This document shows positions 1-7,197 of a DNA stretch of 64,000 nucleotides, one piece after another. The stretch's first letter is position 1. Every line of letters starts with the position of its first letter. The notes beneath the pieces are model-generated. The model was given only the letters and a program-made list of their open reading frames with translations. It was not told where the DNA came from and made no database searches. Source of the stretch: Gemmatimonadota bacterium (GTDB lineage Bacteria; Gemmatimonadota; Gemmatimonadetes; Gemmatimonadales; GWC2-71-9); the NCBI GenBank assembly GCA_029863245.1, contig JAOTVV010000001.1, forward strand, positions 1-64,000. Direction: 5' to 3'. A program made the translations under genes and the position numbers.

Positions 1-1628
1 GCCCACACGTAACTCACCAGCGTGCCGTCCGCATCGCTCGAGCCCGACCCGTCCAGCGTCACCAGCTCCGACCCACTCAGGTCCGCGTCCGTCACCGTCT
101 GATCCGGGCCCGCATCCGCCACCGGCGCCTGATTCGCCACCACGTGCAGCTCCGTATCCGAACTGCCCGCAAAGGACCCGTCCCCCGCGTAACTAGCCGT
201 CAGCGTCCGCGAGCCGGCGGTCGTCAACGCCAGCGTGCAGCTCCCCCCGGCCACCGTGCCGGTACAGCTGTCGACGCCGTCGCTTACCGTCACATCACCC
301 GTGGGTGTGCCACCGGTCGAGGTGACGGTGTACGTCACCAGAACGTCCTCACCGACCGCAGACGGATCGGGATCATCCGTCGTGATCGTCGTTGTCGTGT
401 TGGCGAGGTCGATGGTGATCGCGAGGCTCGCCGTTGCGGTCTCTTCACCGCTCGCAACCAGAACCGTGAACGCCTCAGTCCCCGCAGCGGTCGGGATGCC
501 GGTGATCGCTCCGCTCGCCGACAACTGCAGCCCGTCTGGCAGCGTACCGCTGCTCAAGCTCCACTCGTACGCCGCCGAGCCTCCCTGCGCTGCGAGTTGT
601 GCGGTGTAGCTCGTACCCACGATCCCACTCGGCAGCGACGTGGTCGTAATGGTCAGTTGTTCGGTTACCGAGATGTTGACTGCGGCCGTGCTCGTTGCAT
701 CCCGGCTGTCCGTGGCGAACAGAGTGATCAGGTGCGCACCGGCCGTTAGATCATTCCTGGTAAACGACGTGCCCGAACCGATCACACCATCCAGACTGCT
801 CTCCCAGCGAAGTTGGCTTCCGGTGAGCGCACCATCCTCGGCGTCGCTCGCCGAGCCGTCAAACACCACATCGCTACCCGCGACGAACACAGCACCCTCG
901 GTCGGGCTCGCGATGCTCACGTTGTCCGGAGGCTGGTTGATCATCACGGTGACGGCTGCAGTATCCGTAATCAGCGCGGCACCCTCACGCACCCTTGGCA
1001 GCATGGCCATGACCTGTGCGGTGCCGGCCAGCGGGCCGGCGCGCACCACTCCACTCGTGGGATCGTCGACAATCACGAGGGGATCCAGCGCCATCCAGCC
1101 GATCCGGGCACCTGCGATCGCTTGGTCCAGCGCGTCGTAGGCGACGGCACTGAGCAGAACCGTCTCGCCCGAGTACACGAGTACCGCATCTTCCGTGATC
1201 TGCAGACGCACCGCGGACGCACCAGGTCCGACGTACTCAATCGGTACCGTGATGAGAGGGGGCGTGCCGGAAGTCGAGACGGTGATGGTCGTCGGATCGC
1301 CCTCGTCCCGATACACCTCGATCCCGAACGGATCCAGCAGCACGAGACTGAGCAGGATCGTCTCTGACTCGCTGGTCATCGGAACAGTGAGCTGAAGGTC
1401 AAACTCGGTCTGACCGGGGGACACGGTGATGGTTGTATCGATGAACGGGGTTGTACTGCCCACTCGAGTGAGCCTGATTCGCACGGCGGCGATGTCAACA
1501 AGTACTGTCGGGGTACTGGCAACGACGGGCGCGATTGCGAGTTGCCCCTCGCGCACCTTGTCAGGTCCGCCCGCGTCTACGCAGGCAACGCAGATCGCCG
1601 CTACGGCTAGGGCAGTACGGCGATTCAC
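1..1628 (-). CDS. Secreted Ig/PKD-repeat surface protein, 3' end cut by window edge
   Basis: The reverse strand is open from a GTG at 1626-1628 to position 1 (542 codons plus two bases) with no stop, so the C-terminus lies outside the window. GGAGGG sits 7 nt before the GTG and supports this start. The first ~20 residues (basic MNRR, an Ala/Val-rich core, then VACVDAGG) look like a lipoprotein or Sec signal; Cys17 may be the lipidation site, but the residue at -3 is a Cys, so the lipobox is weak. Then follow beta-rich segments: bacterial Ig-like modules (about 20-230), a stretch starting NQPPDNVSIASP, a putative-Ig module with GIVGTSYTAQL and LPDGLQLSASG, a second Ig-like repeat with a Cys pair, and the start of a PKD-like module (NQAPVADAGPDQTV). 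It is probably an exported adhesin or surface protein. No enzyme domain is visible in the part present. Confidence 0.85.
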   Translation of the reverse strand, partial: MNRRTALAVAAICVACVDAGGPDKVREGQLAIAPVVASTPTVLVDIAAVRIRLTRVGSTTPFIDTTITVSPGQTEFDLQLTVPMTSESETILLSLVLLDPFGIEVYRDEGDPTTITVSTSGTPPLITVPIEYVGPGASAVRLQITEDAVLVYSGETVLLSAVAYDALDQAIAGARIGWMALDPLVIVDDPTSGVVRAGPLAGTAQVMAMLPRVREGAALITDTAAVTVMINQPPDNVSIASPTEGAVFVAGSDVVFDGSASDAEDGALTGSQLRWESSLDGVIGSGTSFTRNDLTAGAHLITLFATDSRDATSTAAVNISVTEQLTITTTSLPSGIVGTSYTAQLAAQGGSAAYEWSLSSGTLPDGLQLSASGAITGIPTAAGTEAFTVLVASGEETATASLAITIDLANTTTTITTDDPDPSAVGEDVLVTYTVTSTGGTPTGDVTVSDGVDSCTGTVAGGSCTLALTTAGSRTLTASYAGDGSFAGSSDTELHVVANQAPVADAGPDQTVTDADLSGSELVTLDGSGSSDADGTLVSYVW

Positions 1629-2045
1629 AATCCGCCCTCCAGCAGAGACACCTCCCCCGAGGACTCGATCGTTGGAGGAATATCGATCCGACGCTCGACT
1701 GGGGGGGAAGGTCGAACTTGCAGGCCGTAACCAGGCGTGTCAGCAGTGTAGCCTGCTCCGGCGAGGCTACTCAACCCGACGTCGGTGCAGGTCCGAATTC
1801 CCCTCGGATGCCCCCCTCTCCCATAGCGGGACGAGACTGCACCCCGCCCTATCGGCGACGGCCGCTACGAAACAGGTTGCGCTTGGAGCGACGCGTTGAC
1901 AAGAGTGGCGGAAACGCGACAACACGAGCGGAGCGGTCGGGTATGCGGTTAGGCGGTCAAGCGGTTGGGCGGTCAGGCGGTTTGGCGGTTGGGGGAACGA
2001 TCTAGCGACGCCGCGATCCGACGATCCATCGATTGCTGCAACCGC
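1629..2045. other. Intergenic stretch with octamer repeat, no gene seen
   Basis: These 417 bases separate two minus-strand genes. I find no convincing coding frame: the plus-strand open frames here have no supported start and resemble no family. The segment nearest 1628 carries the Shine-Dalgarno of the Ig-repeat gene. The part from 1942 to 2045 carries the octamer repeat described separately. I could not identify a clear -35/-10 pair for the Ig-repeat gene. Confidence 0.6.
1942..1989. repeat. Octanucleotide tandem repeat, six units of NNGGCGGT type
   Basis: Six consecutive 8-bp units read TATGCGGT, TAGGCGGT, CAAGCGGT, TGGGCGGT, CAGGCGGT and TTGGCGGT. The GCGGT core is constant and the first three bases drift. 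An opposite-orientation copy (units AGGCGGTT and AAGCGGTT on the minus strand) lies at 2040-2063, so the two can pair as a long imperfect hairpin just after the zinc-ribbon gene and could end its transcription. The same unit recurs at 34831-34878. Confidence 0.8.
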
Positions 2046-2276
2046 CTAACCGCTTAACCGCCGCTTCGTCGCCGGCTGCCAGCGCCGGCCACACCGGTCG
2101 CACTGGGTGTAGACCGTCACACGGCCGGTGATGAGGTCCTGCGTGCGCGTGGCCACCGCACAGGGCTCACCGCACTCGGGACAAGGCGTCGGCGGCAGCG
2201 CCACCGTACGCGTGGCCACGACACCGGATCTCGGTGGGCCTGGATCCACGGTCGGCTCTCCGGACGACGAGGTCAT
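2046..2276 (-). CDS. Small zinc-ribbon protein
   Basis: This 76-residue protein starts at the ATG at 2274-2276; the open frame continues upstream but without family-like sequence. The N-terminal third is Ser/Pro/Thr-rich and probably disordered. The C-terminal half holds CPECGEPC and CDRCGRRW, a four-cysteine zinc ribbon of the type found in small nucleic-acid-binding or assembly proteins. The last codons run into the inverted copy of the octamer repeat. It is divergent from the EEP gene at 2447, with which it shares a 170-bp intergenic region. The function is not known. Confidence 0.55.
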   Translation of the reverse strand: MTSSSGEPTVDPGPPRSGVVATRTVALPPTPCPECGEPCAVATRTQDLITGRVTVYTQCDRCGRRWQPATKRRLSG

Positions 2277-2446
2277 CCTGTGAGGACGTGAGACTCCTGA
2301 CTCACGGCAACGCGCAGACGCAGCGTGGGAGTCGGCTGCGACTTTCAAGGTATGGACTGACGGCCGGCCTCCGCCAGTTTGCCACGCCACATGCGAGCAA
2401 CTACCGTGCAACAGCACGACCCCCATTCCGCGAGGCAACGCAGACT

Positions 2447-3685
2447 ATGCCGGCGAGGAAACCCACGTCGATGACACAGCGGTTGACATGGATGCTCGCA
2501 CTCCCAGGCATCCGCCCCGACAGCGTCATCGTTCGTTGCTCGGGGAAGCGGCACAAGGTGCGGCTCGCTCCCGGCAAGTTCTGGAGACGCGCACGGTGCG
2601 GTGCCTGCGGTGCGGCGGTCGATCGCTCCCGCATCCGGCGCGTGGTACGCTGGATCGCGCACCTCGCCCAACCGGCGTCGGCCGCGGCGCCCGAGCGGGT
2701 CGCGTGGGTCGGCACGGCAGGCTATCTCCTCTTCGCGGTCGTTTCGGCTGGCTGCCTCTGGTGGCTGAGCGACCGGTGGTGGCTCGCCACGACGCTGTTG
2801 TTCGGCCCGCGCTGGGTGCTGCTCCTGCCGCTCGCCGCCCTGGTGCCGGCGAGTTTGCGCTGGGACCGCGCCCTCCTCGTGCCGCTCGCCCTGGCGGCCA
2901 TCATCGTGCTGGACTCGGTCATGGGACTCCGGACCGGCTGGCGAAGTTGGCTGGCCGCTCCGGATCCGACGCGTGACGTCACCGTGATGACGCTCAACGC
3001 TAAGGGAGGAAGTTCGCTGTCCGTGGCGCTGACCGATCTCCTGTTCGGGTCCCGCCTGGACGTGCTGGCGATCCAGGAATGCGGGACGGAGCTGCTGCAG
3101 CGGGTGGAGGCACTCCAGGACTGGCACACCGATATCCGCGACGGGCTCTGCCTCGTGAGCCGGTATCCGATCACGACGGTGAGCGCGATGGAGCGGGAGG
3201 CCTTCCGGGTGGCGGGTGGCGCAGCCTTGGTCGTCACCTATCGGCTCGAAGCCGATCCGATCCCGCTCCACGTCACCAACCTGCATCTCGAGACGCCTCG
3301 CGCCGGCCTGGAGCGGATACGCGCGGGCGAGCTGGAGGAGGGCATTTCCAAACTGGAGCAGAAGTCCTCGCTCCGCGAGATCGAACTGAGGCGTGCGGCC
3401 CGCTGGGCAGGCGAGTTCCCGAGACCGCAGATCGTGCTGGGCGACTTCAACACGCCGCCGGAGAGTCCCATCTACCGCGACGCGTGGAGCGACTGGACCA
3501 ACGCGTTCTCCGTGGCGGGGCGCGGGTTCGGGTTCACGCGGATGAACGGCTGGATCCGGGCACGGATCGACCACATCCTCGTGGACGGCAGCCTCGACGT
3601 GATACGCGCGTGGGTGGGGCCCGACGTGGGATCGGACCACCGCCCCGCGCTGGCGACGATCCGGCTCAAGCGACGGGGAACGTGA
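2447..3685 (+). CDS. Membrane-anchored endonuclease/exonuclease/phosphatase family protein
   Basis: The protein has 412 residues from ATG 2447; a longer open frame from 2234 adds only atypical sequence. The N-terminus has a Cys pair (RCGACGA). Two or three hydrophobic segments follow (GYLLFAVVSAGCLWWL, WVLLLPLAALVPASL, ALLVPLALAAIIVLDSV). The C-terminal EEP domain shows the full motif series: LNAKGG, IQECG (metal-binding Glu), LVSRYP, NLHLET, GDFNTPP, DHILV and SDHRP (catalytic Asp-His). This is the DNase I-like fold that cleaves phosphodiester or phosphomonoester bonds with Mg2+. The membrane anchor plus EEP arrangement suggests action outside the cytoplasm or at the membrane; the substrate cannot be read from sequence. 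Confidence 0.85.
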   Translation: MPARKPTSMTQRLTWMLALPGIRPDSVIVRCSGKRHKVRLAPGKFWRRARCGACGAAVDRSRIRRVVRWIAHLAQPASAAAPERVAWVGTAGYLLFAVVSAGCLWWLSDRWWLATTLLFGPRWVLLLPLAALVPASLRWDRALLVPLALAAIIVLDSVMGLRTGWRSWLAAPDPTRDVTVMTLNAKGGSSLSVALTDLLFGSRLDVLAIQECGTELLQRVEALQDWHTDIRDGLCLVSRYPITTVSAMEREAFRVAGGAALVVTYRLEADPIPLHVTNLHLETPRAGLERIRAGELEEGISKLEQKSSLREIELRRAARWAGEFPRPQIVLGDFNTPPESPIYRDAWSDWTNAFSVAGRGFGFTRMNGWIRARIDHILVDGSLDVIRAWVGPDVGSDHRPALATIRLKRRGT

Positions 3686-3732
3686 CCCTCAACCAGCACC
3701 CCCGAGCCATCCGGCGTCTGACGATTACTTTG

Positions 3733-3795
3733 TTCGCTGTACGCTGTACGCTGTGCGCGGTTCGCTGCCCACTGCCCCTTGTACGCTGCACGCGC
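3733..3795. repeat. Heptanucleotide repeat, TACGCTG-like, nine units
   Basis: Nine consecutive 7-bp units fill most of the gap upstream of gltX: TTCGCTG, TACGCTG, TACGCTG, TGCGCGG, TTCGCTG, CCCACTG, CCCCTTG, TACGCTG, CACGCGC. Three units are identical and the others drift. The array ends 13 nt before the gltX ATG, so it must lie in or next to its promoter/leader. Period and sequence differ from the octamer arrays elsewhere in the window, but the intergenic setting is the same. Confidence 0.7.
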
Positions 3796-3808
3796 CTCTA
3801 GGACCCCG

Positions 3809-5158
3809 ATGACGACACCTACCGTCCGCGTCCGATTCGCTCCCTCCCCCACCGGCTACCTGCACGTGGGTGGCGCGCGCACCGCACTGTTCAACTGGCT
3901 CTACGCACGCAAGCTGGGCGGGGCGTTCCTGCTGCGCATCGAGGATACCGACCGCGCCCGTTCGTCGGAGGAAAACGTGCAGGTCATTCTCGACGGACTC
4001 GCGTGGCTCGGTCTCGACGTGGACGAGGAGATCGTCTTTCAGGGCGCCGGCATCGCGCGCCACCAGGCGCTCGCCGACCGCCTGCTCGCCGAGGGCAAGG
4101 CGTACGAGGAAGACGGCGCCATCCGGTTCCGCATGCCCGAGGGCGAGATCGCCTGGAACGACGCGGTCTACCAGCGCATCAGCTTTCAGGGTGGCGACAT
4201 CAAAGACTGGGTGATTCTGCGATCCGACCGGACGCCGACCTACAACTTCACCGTGGTGGCCGACGACATTGAGATGCGGATCACCCACGTCATGCGGGGC
4301 GACGATCACATCTCGAACACGCCCAAACAGATCGCCGTGTACCGCGCGCTGGGGCACGAGCCGCCCGTGTTCGCCCACGTACCCATGATCCACGGACCGG
4401 ACGGAAAGAAGCTCTCCAAGCGGCACGGCGCGACCGCGGTGGGTGATTACCGCGTCAAGGGCATCCTACCTGGTGCCATGCGCAACTTCCTGGCACTGCT
4501 CGGCTGGAACCCGGGCGACGAGCAGGAACTGTTCGTCGACGCACGCGACCTCGTCGAGGCGTTCTCGCTGGAACGGGTGCAGAAGAAGAGCGCCATTTTC
4601 GATCTCACCAAGCTCGAGTGGCTGAACGGGCAGTACATCAGTCGCACGCCGCCCGAGGAGCTGTACGCCTTGGTGAAGACGGACCTGGACGACCGCGGGC
4701 TCACAGCCGCAGCCGTGGGACGCGACCGGTTGCGCCGGGCAGTGGCGGTGCAGAGCGAGAGGGCGCGCACCACGCTCGAGCTGGCCGAACGGGTGGCGAT
4801 CCGGTTCGACGCGAGCCTCATCCGGCGCGACGCGAAGGCCGACAAGCTCATGGCAAAGGACCCGGAGGGATTCCGGACGGCGCTCCGGGCGGTGGCAGAA
4901 CGGCTGAGCACCATCGCCGAGCCGGACTGGACCCCGGAAGGGCTCGAGACGGAACTGCGTGGCCTCGCCGAGGCACGGAGCCTGTCGCTGGGCGCGGTGT
5001 TTCAGCCGATACGGGTGGCGCTCACGGGGCAGACGGTCTCCGAGCCCGCGAACGTGCTGCTGGAGTTGGTCGGGAAGGACGAGAGCCTACGGCGTATCCG
5101 CTCGGCGCTCGTGTGGGAGCCCGATGTGTCCGGAATACGCGGTGAGCCTACGGAATGA
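3809..5158 (+). CDS. gltX: Glutamate--tRNA ligase (GluRS)
   Basis: This 449-residue class I aminoacyl-tRNA synthetase charges tRNA-Glu with glutamate in the cytoplasm. The start is ATG 3809, because the family begins directly with the FAPSPTG strand. The HIGH-type motif is H19-V-G-G in YLHVGGART; the KMSKS-type loop is K201-L-S-K204-R. The GluRS-specific segment with DTDRARSSEENVQ follows the HIGH motif, and the C-terminal helical anticodon domain runs to the end. Length matches bacterial GluRS. Its last 11 nt overlap the convergent gene ending at 5148. A heptamer repeat lies just upstream. Whether it also charges tRNA-Gln (non-discriminating) cannot be told without finding gatCAB or glnS elsewhere. 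Confidence 0.97.
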   Translation: MTTPTVRVRFAPSPTGYLHVGGARTALFNWLYARKLGGAFLLRIEDTDRARSSEENVQVILDGLAWLGLDVDEEIVFQGAGIARHQALADRLLAEGKAYEEDGAIRFRMPEGEIAWNDAVYQRISFQGGDIKDWVILRSDRTPTYNFTVVADDIEMRITHVMRGDDHISNTPKQIAVYRALGHEPPVFAHVPMIHGPDGKKLSKRHGATAVGDYRVKGILPGAMRNFLALLGWNPGDEQELFVDARDLVEAFSLERVQKKSAIFDLTKLEWLNGQYISRTPPEELYALVKTDLDDRGLTAAAVGRDRLRRAVAVQSERARTTLELAERVAIRFDASLIRRDAKADKLMAKDPEGFRTALRAVAERLSTIAEPDWTPEGLETELRGLAEARSLSLGAVFQPIRVALTGQTVSEPANVLLELVGKDESLRRIRSALVWEPDVSGIRGEPTE

Positions 5159-6023
5159 CCGTGTCCCGCCTGGCTTTCTCCCGCTCCCGTTCGGCATCGC
5201 GCCGCTTCCGCACCTCCCCGACATAGCGCCGGAAATCGGACGCCGTCTCAGCGCGGCGCGCCGCCTCGATGATCTCCTCACGCATCTGCTGCAGGTTGGC
5301 CGCGTCCCGCGCCCGCTCGTAGTTCCCCTGCGGCAGCGGCAGCAGTGCCAGCAGCGCAGTCGGGATCTTGAAATCGCCGAGATAAATCCACGAGCCGTCC
5401 ATCCCCCAGGTGTTCCCGTCGATCTCGGTGGTCCAGCGTGGCGGCGCCGGGAGCGCGAAGCTGTCCCGAGGCATGGTGTCGATGTACGCCTTGACCCGCT
5501 CGCGGATCGCGCTGTCGATGCGGGCCACATGAGTCCGCGCGTCTGCAGACGGACCCACCACTCCGAGCTCCGCCTCGGTTGAGCGAACCCAAACCCGGCC
5601 GTCGCCATACCGCGGCCCGACCAGGCGGTAGCCCAACGGGCCGGGAATGAACCGGGAGGTATCGATCGGGCCCGGCTGTGGCGGACCAAACTCGCCGCTC
5701 ACCAGGAACGTGGGCCCGCGTGGCGGCAACATCGAGTCGATCCGTGGCGAGGGAATGATGCCGATACCCGGGCCGGTGCGGCCGCCGCCCGTGCCACCCT
5801 CGGGCACCCCACCATAGACCGGCATGGCGAACTCCCGCGGTCCTTCAGTGCCCGCCGGAATCAACGAGATCAGGCGCACCCCCTCCGCGTCATACCGCAG
5901 GAACGTCGGGCCTGCCACACTCACCAACACGACCACGATGATCACGTGCACAACGAGGCTCGCGACCGTCCACCACGGATTGTCGCGCTCCGGCGCCGGG
6001 TACTCGAATAGCCGACCTCTCAC
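5148..6023 (-). CDS. Single-pass membrane protein, unknown function
   Basis: The protein has 291 residues from a GTG one base downstream of the preceding aminotransferase stop. A longer frame would reach back into that gene, and nothing supports it. Residues ~5-18 are LFEYPAPERDNPWW, followed by one strong transmembrane helix (TVASLVVHVIIVVVLVSVAGPTF split about residues 20-42). Next is a Gly/Pro-rich periplasmic linker (GGTGGGRTGPGIG, PPQPGP), a structured region around 110-230, and a charged C-terminal helix rich in Arg/Glu. The layout of a TM anchor plus Pro/Gly-rich linker resembles TonB/ExbD-type or secretion-anchoring proteins, but I see no TonB C-terminal motif. It ends inside the convergent gltX end. 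Confidence 0.7.
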   Translation of the reverse strand: MRGRLFEYPAPERDNPWWTVASLVVHVIIVVVLVSVAGPTFLRYDAEGVRLISLIPAGTEGPREFAMPVYGGVPEGGTGGGRTGPGIGIIPSPRIDSMLPPRGPTFLVSGEFGPPQPGPIDTSRFIPGPLGYRLVGPRYGDGRVWVRSTEAELGVVGPSADARTHVARIDSAIRERVKAYIDTMPRDSFALPAPPRWTTEIDGNTWGMDGSWIYLGDFKIPTALLALLPLPQGNYERARDAANLQQMREEIIEAARRAETASDFRRYVGEVRKRRDAEREREKARRDTVIP

Positions 6024-6024
6024 G

Positions 6025-7197
6025 CTACCCCTGTCGCTCCAAGACGGCGCCGATCCGCTCGACCGCCTGGCGGAGCCGATCGCTCGGCACCGTGAGCGCA
6101 ATCCGGAAGAACCCCTCTCCACCCTCGCCGAACGCCGTTCCCGGCATGGTCACCACACCCTGGTGCTCGAGCACATGCTTCGCGAACCCTGTCGCCTCCA
6201 CACCCTGAGGGAGACGCACCCAGAGGTACATTGTTGCCTTGGGACGTTCCACCGATAACCCGAGCGCGCCAAGCGCCTCGGCGGTCGCGACGCGACGGAC
6301 CGCCAGTTCCGTGACCAGCGGCGCAATCAACGACTCGGCACGATCGAGCACGGCGGCACCCGCCTTCTGCACCGCCAGGAACACCCCGGTGTCCACCCAG
6401 GACTTGAGCTTGCGCAGCGGCCCGATCAGCCGAGCGTTGCCTACCGCCCATGCGAGTCGCCACCCGGTCATCGAGAAGCTCTTCGACACGGAGTGAAACT
6501 CGATCGCGCACTCGCGCGCCCCGTCGATCTCGAAGATGCTCGGCGCCCGATACCCGTCGAACGTGACTTCGCAGTAGGGATTATCGTACGCCAGCAAGAT
6601 GCCGTGCCGACGACAGGTCTCCACCGTGCGCTCGAGATAGTCGCGTGGCGCGACGGCCGCCGTCGGGTTGTTGGGATAGTTGAGATACACCAACCTGGCG
6701 GAGGCGAGCTGGGCCGGCGTCAGATGGTCGAGCTCCAGAAGGAACCCGTTCTCCGGCCGGAGCGGTACCCGAATGATCTCCGCATCGGCAACCACCGCGC
6801 CGCCGAGGTATGCCGGATACCCGGGATCGGGCAGCACACACCCGTCACCCGGATTGACGAACGCGAGCGCAAGGTGCGCGAGTCCCTCCTTCGAACCGAT
6901 GAGGGGAAGCACTTCAGTCTCGGGATCGAACCGGGCCGCGAACCGACGCTCCATGTACCGCGCCGCCGACTCGCGGAACTCACGCAATCCGACCTGATAG
7001 GCGTACCGGCTCATCGCCGGATCGCGCACCGCTTCGGAGATGGCGTCGACAGCCGGAGGCGGCGGCGGCATGTCGGCGTCGCCGGCGCTCACGTCGATGA
7101 CATCCACGCCGCGGGCGAGGAGCCGCTGCCTGATGACGGCCAACTCGGCGACGGCGTAGGGCGGGAGACGATCCAGGCGTCGACTGGCGTGAATCAC
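6025..7197 (-). CDS. PLP-dependent class I/II aminotransferase
   Basis: This 390-residue aminotransferase (fold type I) transfers an amino group between an amino acid and a 2-oxo acid. The start is the GTG overlapping the helicase stop (GTGA, 7194-7197). Visible family features are the substrate-binding N-terminus (SAGDADMPPPP), YPNNPTAAVAPRDYL (the conserved Asn of the PLP site), LAYDNPYCEVTFDG (the Asp/Tyr pair holding PLP) and SVSKSFSMTGWRLAWAVG with the Schiff-base Lys. It is closest in pattern to the aspartate/LL-diaminopimelate aminotransferase group, but the substrate is not certain. It is last in the eight-gene minus-strand unit, translationally coupled to the JAB-DinG gene. Confidence 0.88.
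   Translation of the reverse strand: MIHASRRLDRLPPYAVAELAVIRQRLLARGVDVIDVSAGDADMPPPPPAVDAISEAVRDPAMSRYAYQVGLREFRESAARYMERRFAARFDPETEVLPLIGSKEGLAHLALAFVNPGDGCVLPDPGYPAYLGGAVVADAEIIRVPLRPENGFLLELDHLTPAQLASARLVYLNYPNNPTAAVAPRDYLERTVETCRRHGILLAYDNPYCEVTFDGYRAPSIFEIDGARECAIEFHSVSKSFSMTGWRLAWAVGNARLIGPLRKLKSWVDTGVFLAVQKAGAAVLDRAESLIAPLVTELAVRRVATAEALGALGLSVERPKATMYLWVRLPQGVEATGFAKHVLEHQGVVTMPGTAFGEGGEGFFRIALTVPSDRLRQAVERIGAVLERQG

Noticed and set aside
144-1395. Several plus-strand open frames of 66-184 residues
   Set aside because: They are antisense shadows of the Ig/PKD gene on the minus strand, which has a signal peptide, a ribosome-binding site and recognisable domains.
2288-2305. GTGAG...CTCAC inverted repeat in the zinc-ribbon/EEP divergent region as an operator
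   Set aside because: Only five base pairs match around an 8-nt centre, too weak to claim.
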